NCBI GenBank assembly: GCA_021812845.1
Contig: JAKAML010000074.1
Span: 1-6,756 of the forward strand
Reading direction: 5' to 3'
DNA length: 6,756 nt
DNA from: Pseudomonadota bacterium
GTDB lineage: Bacteria > Pseudomonadota > Alphaproteobacteria > Rhizobiales > Hyphomicrobiaceae
Shown: positions 1 to 5,705 of the stretch, one piece after another
Numbering within the stretch: position 1 is the first letter of the stretch
Layout: the number at the start of each line of letters is the position of its first letter
Translations under genes and position numbers: made by a program
Notes under the pieces: model-generated
Databases searched by the model: none
Told to the model about the DNA's origin: nothing
What the model saw: only the letters and a program-made list of their open reading frames with translations

Positions 1-465
1 ATCGGTATCGCCCTGAAGGCCGCGGGCCGAGGAGGTCATCATGATCGATCCGCCGCCCCCGGTCAGCATGTGCGGAATCACATGCTTGCAGCACAGCATC
101 GGCGCGCGAAGATTGACGGCATGATGGAGGTCCCAGGTCTCCGCCGACATGCTCGCCAGCGTGTCGAGGCGGAACTCGGAGGCGTTGTTGACGAGGAGGG
201 TCGGCGCGCCGAGGGAGGACGCGCAGCGCGGAACGAGCCCGGCGACGTCGCGCGCGCTCGCGAGGTCGCAGCCGACCGCGACGGCGCGGCATCCGCGGCC
301 GACAATCTCCGCCGCCAGTGCCTCGGCCTCCGCGGCGCTCGAGCGGTAGTGTACGGCCACGTCCCAGCCGTCGTCGGCGAGCGCAAGGGCGATGCTGCGG
401 CCGATGCGGCGGGCTCCGCCGGTGACGAGGGCCACGTTGCGGCGATCGAGGCTGGGGGCGGTCAT
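1..465 (-). CDS. SDR-family oxidoreductase, pteridine-reductase-like (partial, C-terminus beyond window)
   Basis: The reading frame starts at an ATG (465-463) and stays open to base 1, giving 155 N-terminal residues of an NAD(P)-dependent short-chain dehydrogenase/reductase. The Rossmann nucleotide-binding motif is TGGARRIG (residues 15-22), with Asp67 after beta-3/4 (CDLAS), the structural NNAS motif (93-96), Asn118, and the Ser145/Ser146 region of the active site. The YxxxK catalytic pair would lie just past the window edge. The TGxxxRxG form of the glycine motif, the following GRSIALAL and HYRSSAAEAEAL stretches, and NNAS in place of NNAG are typical of pteridine reductases (PTR1/FolM-like), so reduction of a pterin or folate is a reasonable but unproven role. 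The protein is probably cytosolic. No good Shine-Dalgarno sequence precedes the ATG, but the N-terminus fits the family length. It is transcribed away from the neighbouring beta-barrel gene. The SDR family is certain; the substrate is not. Confidence 0.92.
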   Translation of the reverse strand, partial: MTAPSLDRRNVALVTGGARRIGRSIALALADDGWDVAVHYRSSAAEAEALAAEIVGRGCRAVAVGCDLASARDVAGLVPRCASSLGAPTLLVNNASEFRLDTLASMSAETWDLHHAVNLRAPMLCCKHVIPHMLTGGGGSIMMTSSARGLQGDTD

Positions 466-469
466 GCGC

Positions 470-509
470 CGGGGGCTCGTTATTCGGGGAAAAGCTCTTC
501 GGGGGCTCG
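470..509. repeat. 10-base direct repeat upstream of the SDR start
   Basis: CGGGGGCTCG occurs at 470-479 and again at 500-509, 30 bases apart (close to three helical turns), between the candidate -10 and the reductase ATG. It could be an operator pair or a chance repeat in GC-rich sequence. Confidence 0.3.
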
Positions 510-543
510 CTGCCCGATGCTGCGGGGCGGCGCGCGCCCGCGC

Positions 544-573
544 GTTATAGGCCGGGGAGCGTCGTCGGCGGAA
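544..573 (-). promoter_or_regulatory. weak candidate promoter for the SDR gene
   Basis: On the minus strand a TATAAC -10-like hexamer (549-544) lies 18 bases downstream of TTCCGC (573-568), which matches a -35 poorly. It sits about 80 bases before the reductase ATG in otherwise very GC-rich DNA, so the AT-rich hexamer stands out. This is a pattern match only. Confidence 0.25.
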
Positions 574-844
574 GGGGCATCGGCCAAGGGTCTGCGGGCC
601 GGCTTCGGGCCGGCGGCGCTCCGGTTTCCGCCCCCGGCGCTCGGAGGATCGGTGTGACCGGGTCATGGCAGCCGGCCACATCGCGAATGATGACTAAAAG
701 TTGTGCAGCGCTGCCGCGCCCATGAGCAGGAGGGACGGCGAGGGTGCCCCGGAGTCGAGCGGGAACTGCGCAATATTCCGCCATTTTCGGTTCGCCGTGA
801 CCCGTCTGCTACAGGTTGCAACAGCGGTCGCCCGCTCGGGCCGT

Positions 845-873
845 TTTCCCTTGTTCCAGCATTGGGAAACAAG
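845..873 (+). promoter_or_regulatory. imperfect hairpin with an alternative pairing in the beta-barrel gene leader
   Basis: CTTGTTCC (850-857) can pair with GGAAACAAG (865-873) apart from one bulged A, leaving a 7-base loop. Alternatively TTTCCC (845-850) pairs perfectly with GGGAAA (864-869). The two pairings exclude each other. It lies about 120 bases before the beta-barrel start and could be a leader structure or a protein-binding inverted repeat. Confidence 0.35.
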
Positions 874-940
874 TTGATTGGGGTCAGACGACAGGGGCGA
901 TTCACCAACGGGGTATGGTCCCCGGGGTGCTCAGGTCACA

Positions 941-959
941 CGAAACCGGCTCCGGTTCG
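941..959 (+). promoter_or_regulatory. hairpin about 37 bases upstream of the beta-barrel start
   Basis: CGAA(A)CCG at 941-948 pairs with CGGTTCG at 953-959 around a GCTC loop, with one bulged A. It lies in the presumed 5' untranslated region just upstream of the ribosome binding site and may affect mRNA stability or translation. No known riboswitch consensus is recognised. Confidence 0.35.
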
Positions 960-982
960 TCCGGTGCCGCTCCGATCAGGCA

Positions 983-987
983 GGGGG
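983..987 (+). promoter_or_regulatory. ribosome binding site deciding the beta-barrel start
   Basis: A GGGGG core within AGGCAGGGGGAT lies 8 bases before the ATG at 996. It supports this start over an in-frame ATG at 816, because only the shorter product begins with a proper signal peptide. Confidence 0.7.
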
Positions 988-995
988 ATTACACG

Positions 996-1826
996 ATGTC
1001 GAAGATGATGCGCCACGCGGTGCAGGGACTGGCGGCCGCAGGGCTCGCGATGGCCGCGCTCGCGGCTCCGGCCGCTGCCGGCAGCATGAAGGATGCGCCG
1101 GCCGAGGAAGGGCGCAAGCTGACATGGTCGTTCAACATCGCCGGCACCTCGGACTACGTGTTCCGCGGCATCTCGCAGACCGACAACGATCCGACGGTGC
1201 AGGGCGGCCTCGATCTCGGCTATGGCATCTTCTACGCCGGCGTCTGGGCCTCGGGCCTGGACTTCTCGAACATCCTCAGCGAGGCTCAGGTCGAGGTCGA
1301 CTTCTACGCCGGCATCAAACCGGTCTGGGGTCCGGCCACGTTCGACTTCGGCGTGATCTACTACGCCTATCCGGGCACCAATCGGACCTTCTTCACGCTG
1401 AACCCGCCGTCCGATCTTCCCTACGTCGAGCTGAAAGCCGGCGTCAGCGGCGAGATCATGAAGGGCTTGACCGCCGGCGCCACGGTTTACTACTCGCCGG
1501 ACTACTTCGCCGAGACCGGTAGCGTTTGGACCGTGGAAGGCAGCCTCGCCTACACGCTGCCGGCGATTGGCCCGGTCACGCCGACCATCGGCGGCCTCGT
1601 CGGCTACCAGGATGGCGGTGGCGCCGAGTACACCTTCTTCAATGGCTTCGACAACTACATGTACTGGAACGTCGGTGTGGCGCTTGCAGTCGACAAGCTG
1701 ACCTTCGACTTCCGCTACTGGGGTACCGATGCCGAGAACGCCACCAGCGTTCTGCCGGGCTTCACCTGCGCCAACAACTACTGCGACGACCGCTTCGTGT
1801 TCACCGCCAAGGTCACGCTGCCCTGA
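996..1826 (+). CDS. Outer-membrane beta-barrel protein, TIGR02001 family
   Basis: The 276-residue product begins with a Sec signal peptide: the basic n-region MSKMMRH, a hydrophobic Ala/Leu core, and likely cleavage after Ala28 (AAA|GS). The mature chain opens with the hallmark of the TIGR02001 (gcw_chp) family, SDYVFRGISQTD, followed by alternating aromatic beta-strands such as GIFYAGVWAS, VEVDFYAGIK and NYMYWNVGVAL. It should therefore be an outer-membrane barrel of roughly 10-12 strands; the family's function is not established, although porin-like roles are often suggested. Cys258 and Cys263 (CANNYC) near the C-terminus could form a disulfide in a loop. The last residues are FTAKVTLP, so the chain ends in Leu-Pro rather than the terminal Phe common in BAM substrates. 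The gene is monocistronic: a long leader precedes it, and a stem-loop and a strong terminator follow it. The in-frame extension up to 816 has no coding character. Confidence 0.95.
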   Translation: MSKMMRHAVQGLAAAGLAMAALAAPAAAGSMKDAPAEEGRKLTWSFNIAGTSDYVFRGISQTDNDPTVQGGLDLGYGIFYAGVWASGLDFSNILSEAQVEVDFYAGIKPVWGPATFDFGVIYYAYPGTNRTFFTLNPPSDLPYVELKAGVSGEIMKGLTAGATVYYSPDYFAETGSVWTVEGSLAYTLPAIGPVTPTIGGLVGYQDGGGAEYTFFNGFDNYMYWNVGVALAVDKLTFDFRYWGTDAENATSVLPGFTCANNYCDDRFVFTAKVTLP

Positions 1827-1832
1827 TCCGGC

Positions 1833-1852
1833 GGAGCCCGTGACCGGGCTCC
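1833..1852 (+). other. perfect 8-bp stem-loop just after the beta-barrel stop codon
   Basis: GGAGCCCG (1833-1840) and CGGGCTCC (1845-1852) pair perfectly around a TGAC loop, beginning 7 bases after the TGA stop. No T-run follows, so it is not a classic terminator. It could protect the mRNA 3' end from exonucleases, upstream of the true terminator at 1903. Confidence 0.6.
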
Positions 1853-1902
1853 CCGTCCAGGGTCGAGACACGGCCTCGTCTCCCGATCAGGCCACACGAC
1901 GG

Positions 1903-1930
1903 AAGAGCCGGAGCCCTGCTCCGGCTCTTT
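1903..1930 (+). terminator. rho-independent terminator of the beta-barrel gene
   Basis: AAGAGCCGGAG (1903-1913) is the exact reverse complement of CTCCGGCTCTT (1919-1929), giving an 11-bp stem with a 5-base loop (or 12 bp with a triloop). It is followed by TTT, then CGCTTT. It lies 76 bases after the stop at 1826 and separates the beta-barrel transcript from the next gene. Confidence 0.85.
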
Positions 1931-2000
1931 CGCTTTGGCGCGCTGCACCGCTCGCTTGCGGGCCGGCCGCGGACGGGCGATGAGGGGATGCTCAGCGCTC

Positions 2001-2005
2001 GGGAG
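2001..2005 (+). promoter_or_regulatory. ribosome binding site deciding the EndoU-like gene start
   Basis: GGGAG lies 6 bases before the ATG at 2012. The alternative in-frame ATG at 1988 has its purine run (GAGGGG) directly abutting the codon, and a GTG at 2063 has its nearest purine run (GGAAGG) about 14 bases away, so 2012 is preferred. Confidence 0.6.
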
Positions 2006-2011
2006 ACAGGA

Positions 2012-3244
2012 ATGACCAGCACGCCGCGTCGCGCACCGAAGCCGGAAGGTGCTGCTGCCCGCGTGCCTCCTCGTCGCCCGCGCGGGGATCGTCGCGCGCC
2101 GTCGTGCGCCACAGTCGCCGCCGTCGTCGCCATGGCCATTGCCATTGCGGCGTACACCGCCGGAACGGCCTCGGCGCAGGAATTCTTCGAGACGCGCCGC
2201 GACTTCCTGATCGAGAAAGCCTGTGACGCCTACGACGGATTCAAGCGCCGCAGCAATCCGACAGCGCTCGAGGTCGGCAGGAGCTATCCCGGCCGCGGCG
2301 TCAACCGGCGCGACGGCGCGAGCCACGTCTTCATCGTCGTCGGCGGCGCCGGCAAGTGGGCCGAGATCGGCTGCGGACGGTTCACCGACGGCGGTGGTGC
2401 GTTCCCGGGCGCCGCCCGGGAGACCGGAGGCGCACTCGGCGGCGCTTCGGCAGGAGGTGCCGCGCGGGGCGGGCGGGCCGCAGCCGAGGGCGACGATCGA
2501 TGCCTGCCGTTCTTCGATGCGGCCGACAACCCGGTCACGGTCAAGGTCGGCGGCAAGGTCGACATCACGCCGCCCGCGCCGGTGCTCGACGATTTCGATC
2601 GGGCGATCAACGCGACCTGCGGGCCGCCGGGCAAGGTGGTCGGCGCTGACGAGTTCAAGGCGTTGCTCGCGGCCCACCCCGAGGTCATCGCAAGAATCCA
2701 GGCGTTCACCGGCGGCCGGGTGTTCGCCGGCCGCCCGGCCCGCACCGAGCGGGAGGCCTTCGTCGACGATCTCACGGAGGCGTGGTTCGCGGTCAAGGCG
2801 TTCGATCACATCCTGTGCGGCGAGCCGGGCGCGGGCCGCGGCAAGATCGGCGGGCTGCACTTCCACGGCCGCTATCTCCAGCTCCAGGAGAGCGGCGCGG
2901 CGTGCCTGATGGGCAACTACACCCAGAACGAGGTGGTGCCGGGCGTGCTCTATACGACGGGCGTCGTGATGCGTCTCGCCGACGGCCGCGTGGTCCGTGA
3001 CGCGCGCAAGGGCTACGGCCTGACGCTGAGCGGCGAGGACATCCTGAAGCTCGTGACGCGCGCCTTCGCCGAGAACCCGGCGCCGGGCGCCGACAGCACC
3101 GCCTGCCTGCTGCCGGTCCGCGACGACGGCACGGCGTTCACGGCGGTGTTCGTGCGCCGCAGCGCGGGCATCCGCACGTTCTATCCCGACGCCACGCCGT
3201 CGCCGCGCGAGCCGAAGTGCGCGGCGGCGATCTCGCTGCAATAG
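2012..3244 (+). CDS. Secreted EndoU-like endoribonuclease with N-terminal cysteine-bounded module
   Basis: This 410-residue protein (numbered from the ATG at 2012) has a long Arg-rich n-region, a hydrophobic segment (about 33-52) and a likely signal-peptidase site after Ala55 (ASA|QE), so it is probably exported. The mature chain has eight cysteines (71, 121, 164, 203, 269, 298, 365, 403), consistent with disulfides. Residues 71-122 form a small module bounded by CDAY and CGRF, and a Gly/Ala linker follows (about 124-160). The C-terminal domain has FDHILCGE (His266) and KIGGLHFHGRY (His283), then Lys333 in ARKGYGLTL and GIRTFYPD (Thr389, Tyr391). This order matches the His/His/Lys/Thr-Tyr active site of XendoU and coronavirus nsp15, metal-dependent or metal-stimulated RNases that cut at uridines and leave 2',3'-cyclic phosphates. 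The VOC gene follows after 17 bases. The assignment rests on motif recognition, and activity and substrate are unknown. No toxin-delivery domain or recognised immunity gene is seen. Confidence 0.82.
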   Translation: MTSTPRRAPKPEGAAARVPPRRPRGDRRAPSCATVAAVVAMAIAIAAYTAGTASAQEFFETRRDFLIEKACDAYDGFKRRSNPTALEVGRSYPGRGVNRRDGASHVFIVVGGAGKWAEIGCGRFTDGGGAFPGAARETGGALGGASAGGAARGGRAAAEGDDRCLPFFDAADNPVTVKVGGKVDITPPAPVLDDFDRAINATCGPPGKVVGADEFKALLAAHPEVIARIQAFTGGRVFAGRPARTEREAFVDDLTEAWFAVKAFDHILCGEPGAGRGKIGGLHFHGRYLQLQESGAACLMGNYTQNEVVPGVLYTTGVVMRLADGRVVRDARKGYGLTLSGEDILKLVTRAFAENPAPGADSTACLLPVRDDGTAFTAVFVRRSAGIRTFYPDATPSPREPKCAAAISLQ

Positions 3245-3250
3245 TCGATG

Positions 3251-3255
3251 GGAGG
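3251..3255 (+). promoter_or_regulatory. ribosome binding site deciding a GTG start for the VOC gene
   Basis: GGAGG lies 6 bases before the GTG at 3262. It favours that start over an in-frame ATG at 3217, which would overlap the EndoU-like gene and add 15 residues absent from VOC proteins. Confidence 0.8.
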
Positions 3256-3261
3256 AGCGCC

Positions 3262-3687
3262 GTGCAGCCGCGCATCACCTTCGTGACCCTCGGCGTCGCC
3301 GACGTGGCGCGATCGCGCGCCTTCTACGAGCGGCTCGGGTTCGTTGCGTCGTCCATGTCGCAGGCGGGCGTGGCCTTCTTCGATGCTGGCGGCGTCGTGC
3401 TGTCGGTGTTCGGCCGCAAGGCGCTGGCGGGCGACGCGCGGGTCGTGGACGATGGCCCCGGGTTCGCGGGCGTGGCGCTGGCCCACAACGTCGAAAGCGC
3501 TGCGGCCGTGGACCGCGTGCTGGCGGAGGCGGTGGCGGCCGGCGCGACCCTGCGGAAGCCCGGCCAGACGGTGTTCTGGGGCGGGTATGCGGGCTACTTC
3601 GCCGATCCGGACGGGCACCTCTGGGAGGTGGCCCACAATCCGTTCCTGCCCCTCGACGGCCAGGGCCGGCCGATCTTGCCGCAGTGA
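3262..3687 (+). CDS. VOC-superfamily (glyoxalase/bleomycin-resistance-like) protein
   Basis: The 141-residue cytosolic protein shows the paired beta-alpha-beta-beta-beta layout of the vicinal oxygen chelate superfamily. The first half has VTLGVADVARSRAFYERLGF (residues 8-27). The second has LAHNV (74-78), a helix (81-93), and the closing GYFADPDGHLWEVAHNPF (111-128) with Glu122 at the usual metal-ligand position. The first ligand position, often His in metal-using members, is Phe7 here (RITFVTL), so metal binding may be altered or absent. The family includes glyoxalase I, dioxygenases and antibiotic-binding proteins, and the sequence does not reveal which substrate applies. It starts at a GTG with an excellent Shine-Dalgarno, 17 bases after the EndoU-like stop, so the two are probably co-transcribed. 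Its 3' end faces the DUF262 gene across 49 bases. Confidence 0.93.
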   Translation: MQPRITFVTLGVADVARSRAFYERLGFVASSMSQAGVAFFDAGGVVLSVFGRKALAGDARVVDDGPGFAGVALAHNVESAAAVDRVLAEAVAAGATLRKPGQTVFWGGYAGYFADPDGHLWEVAHNPFLPLDGQGRPILPQ

Positions 3688-3736
3688 CGCCGGCGCGCGA
3701 CGGCTTCGACCGCTCCTGATGGGGGTTCGCTTGTCG

Positions 3737-5668
3737 TCAGCCGATACCGAGCGCGGTCTCGGCCAGGGTCGCGAGGTTCTGGGTTCGCGCCTCGATCGCC
3801 GCTACGCACCACGGGCGCGTCTCGCCGTGCCGCATCGTCTCGGCACTCTGCCGCAGCACCTGCTCGACGCCGCGGAACGTGCCCCGCCACCGCTCGTACT
3901 CCACGACCTTGTCGGCCCACGGCTTGTTGCCGATCTCCTCGTTGGTCTTCTTGTCGATGAGACACAGGTTGCCGAGCCGGTGGGTGTGCTCGTGCCGCTC
4001 CTGTGCCGTGAAGAGATCCCCCCACGCGGACTGGGCGTTGACCGGCAGCACGTGCTCGACGCTCGCGTCGTCGGAGCAGCTCGCCGGCAGCTCGCCGCCC
4101 CAGCGGAGCGTCTCCAGCCAGCGCACCACTGTCGCGCGGCGCTCGCGGATCGGGAACGGCGAGCGCAGGATGCGGCTGATCCGCCGGGCTTCCGTGCCGA
4201 ACGGGTCCAAATAGAGATGCCCCCTCGGCTTGTCGGGGTCGCGGCCCTGGAACGGGTCGTGGCCGGCGTTCAACTGGTCGATGGCGAGAATGAACTTCTT
4301 GCGCCGCTTGCCTTCGCTCCACTCGAGAAGCTCGATGAAGTAGCAGGAGCGGCGGAGAAGGGCGAGGTTCTGTGCGAAGGCCTTTCCCCCGAGACCCGGG
4401 TGTTGCAGCCCGAGCGCGAGATAGAACGGCATCCATTCGGTCCAGCCGAGGAAGGAGAGCTGGCGGAAGGCGATGTCGATCCCTCGCAGATCGGTGCGCT
4501 CGTTGTGCGCGCGGGACCGCGCCTGGATGCGGGCGAGCGTGCTGAAGTCGACCGAGACCCATTGCTGGATCTCGGTCGACGACGCGCATTCGTCGAAATA
4601 GCGCTGCATCCGGTCGCCGGTGGTGTGGAGACGGAACCGGCTCCAGCGGTCGTCGTCGTCGGGCTGGAACAGCAGCACCTCGACGGCATGGACGAAATCC
4701 TTGAACGACCCGCCGAGCCCGCGCTGGGCCGTGAGCCAGACCCGCGAGCAGGCGTTGATATCCTCCACCCTGCCGCCGTTGGACCTCAACCGGTCGGCCA
4801 TCAGCCCCTTGAGCCCGTCGCCGACCGACAGCGGCAGGCCGCGATTGTTGGCGCCGACGAACATCTGGTAGGCGACGGCGTGGTTGTCCGTGGTGGTGAC
4901 GGTCAGCCGGACGCCGCGCTGGATGAAGGCGAGGAACGCCGCGCGCCGCGCCGACGGCCAGCCGTCCTCGAAGCGCCGGTCGAAATAGCGCGCGGCGTCG
5001 CGCATCCGCTGGTCGCCGGGCGATGGGGCGTCGGATTTGTCCGGGGCGATGCCGTTGACGAAGGCGGCGAGAGTGCGGCCGGGCGAGGGGAACGTGACGC
5101 GCCGGCCGGCATCGCTGCCGCCGGCGTCGGCGTACAGCAATGACTCCAGCGTGGCGCGATCCGACGCGGCCGGCGCGCTCCAGCCGTCGCGCAGCGCGCA
5201 CAGGAGGATCGTGATCGAGGTCAGCCGCTGCAGGCCGTCGTAGACCGAGATCATGTCGGAGCGGCCGTCGTTCCAGAAGATGAGGCCGCCGAGAAAATAG
5301 CAGTCGGGCGGATCGATCCGGCCGATGCGTTTGGGCGCGAGCCGGATCGGCGGCACCGGCGGCGGGTCGTCGGTGTCGTCGAGGAGCGCCGCGTCGGCCG
5401 GGTCTGCGGCGGCGGTGCTCGTCGCTCCGGCTGGTCGAGGGGCCGCGCCCTGCCGGTCGCGGTTGAAGGCCGGGGCTCCGGCCGCGGTGTCCGCCGCCGG
5501 CTCCTCCTCGCCCGGATCGTCGCCGATGCGATCGAAGGCGCCGAGCAGGTCGTCGAAGAGACGGGCGATCTCGGCGGTGGTCCATTGAAACTCCCGCTGT
5601 ACCATGGCGGGGCTGAAACGGCCGAGCTTCAGCACTTCGGACAACGACATGGTCTGAGAAAACAGCAT
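3737..5668 (-). CDS. DUF262-DUF1524 protein, GmrSD/SspE-like modification-dependent nuclease
   Basis: The 643-residue protein joins an N-terminal DUF262 (GmrS-like, ParB/sulfiredoxin-fold NTPase) to a C-terminal DUF1524 HNH nuclease. DUF262 shows VQREFQW (23-29), YFLGGLIF (124-131), VYDGLQRLTSI (142-152) and MFVGANNRGLPL with DGLKGLM (269-290). DUF1524 shows VEHVLP (537-542, His539), W549, RLGNLCL (564-570, Asn567) and NKPWADK (581-587). The same layout occurs in type IV restriction enzymes that cut glucosylated or otherwise modified phage DNA, and in SspE, which acts with phosphorothioation, so defence against invading DNA is the likely role. An acidic, Ala/Pro-rich stretch (about 50-118) interrupts DUF262, and the usual DGQQR reads DGLQR. 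The ATG at 5668 has only a weak GAGA upstream; an in-frame TGA seven codons before it excludes a longer form, and Met7 is an alternative start. No partner modification gene is visible. Confidence 0.94.
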   Translation of the reverse strand: MLFSQTMSLSEVLKLGRFSPAMVQREFQWTTAEIARLFDDLLGAFDRIGDDPGEEEPAADTAAGAPAFNRDRQGAAPRPAGATSTAAADPADAALLDDTDDPPPVPPIRLAPKRIGRIDPPDCYFLGGLIFWNDGRSDMISVYDGLQRLTSITILLCALRDGWSAPAASDRATLESLLYADAGGSDAGRRVTFPSPGRTLAAFVNGIAPDKSDAPSPGDQRMRDAARYFDRRFEDGWPSARRAAFLAFIQRGVRLTVTTTDNHAVAYQMFVGANNRGLPLSVGDGLKGLMADRLRSNGGRVEDINACSRVWLTAQRGLGGSFKDFVHAVEVLLFQPDDDDRWSRFRLHTTGDRMQRYFDECASSTEIQQWVSVDFSTLARIQARSRAHNERTDLRGIDIAFRQLSFLGWTEWMPFYLALGLQHPGLGGKAFAQNLALLRRSCYFIELLEWSEGKRRKKFILAIDQLNAGHDPFQGRDPDKPRGHLYLDPFGTEARRISRILRSPFPIRERRATVVRWLETLRWGGELPASCSDDASVEHVLPVNAQSAWGDLFTAQERHEHTHRLGNLCLIDKKTNEEIGNKPWADKVVEYERWRGTFRGVEQVLRQSAETMRHGETRPWCVAAIEARTQNLATLAETALGIG

Positions 5669-5705
5669 TCTCGATCTCGTAATCGCTCACATCTGAAAGG
5701 TCCGG

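Larger units (their letters stand above)
466..995. other. 530-base intergenic region with hairpins, no convincing gene
   Basis: This spacer separates the divergent reductase and beta-barrel genes. Open frames across it give Arg/Pro/Ala-rich translations with no recognisable motif, and I do not accept any as genes. It contains a CGGGGGCTCG direct repeat (470-479 and 500-509), a TATAAC element on the minus strand (549-544), a GCCGGC/GCCGGC hairpin (598-614), a perfect 10-base palindrome GCAGCGCTGC (705-714), and hairpins at 845-873, 910-923 and 941-959 in the likely leader of the beta-barrel gene. I see no good sigma-70 or sigma-54 promoter on the plus strand, although the beta-barrel gene must be transcribed from somewhere here. 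Confidence 0.7.

Noticed and set aside
70..657. A 195-codon plus-strand frame opposite the SDR gene
   Set aside because: The minus strand encodes an unmistakable Rossmann-fold SDR here. The plus-strand frame has Gly/Ala/Arg-rich sequence with no family features.
545..784. A 79-codon minus-strand frame in the intergenic region
   Set aside because: There is no ribosome binding site of note, no motif, and a Pro/Ala/Arg-rich translation, so it is not supportable as a gene.
936..1871. A 311-codon minus-strand frame opposite the beta-barrel gene
   Set aside because: The plus strand has a signal peptide, Shine-Dalgarno and TIGR02001 motifs. The minus frame is a shadow and would be read through the terminator stem.
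1778..3241. A 487-codon open frame antisense to the EndoU-like gene
   Set aside because: It has Arg/Ala-rich composition without motifs and would cross the terminator at 1903. The plus strand carries the signal peptide and active-site pattern.
2012..3687. A toxin-immunity pair made of the EndoU-like protein and the VOC protein
   Set aside because: The EndoU-like protein has a normal signal peptide and no toxin-delivery domain, and VOC proteins are not known EndoU immunity proteins. It is kept only as a speculative note in the operon finding.
3688..3736. A bidirectional terminator between the convergent VOC and DUF262 genes
   Set aside because: Only short imperfect pairings around CGGCTTCGACCG are visible, and there is no T-run on either strand.
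3344..5143. A 599-codon open frame on the plus strand, antisense to the DUF262-DUF1524 gene and overlapping the VOC gene
   Set aside because: It runs from inside the VOC gene out of frame, shows no recognisable family, and mirrors the codon bias of the real antisense gene.
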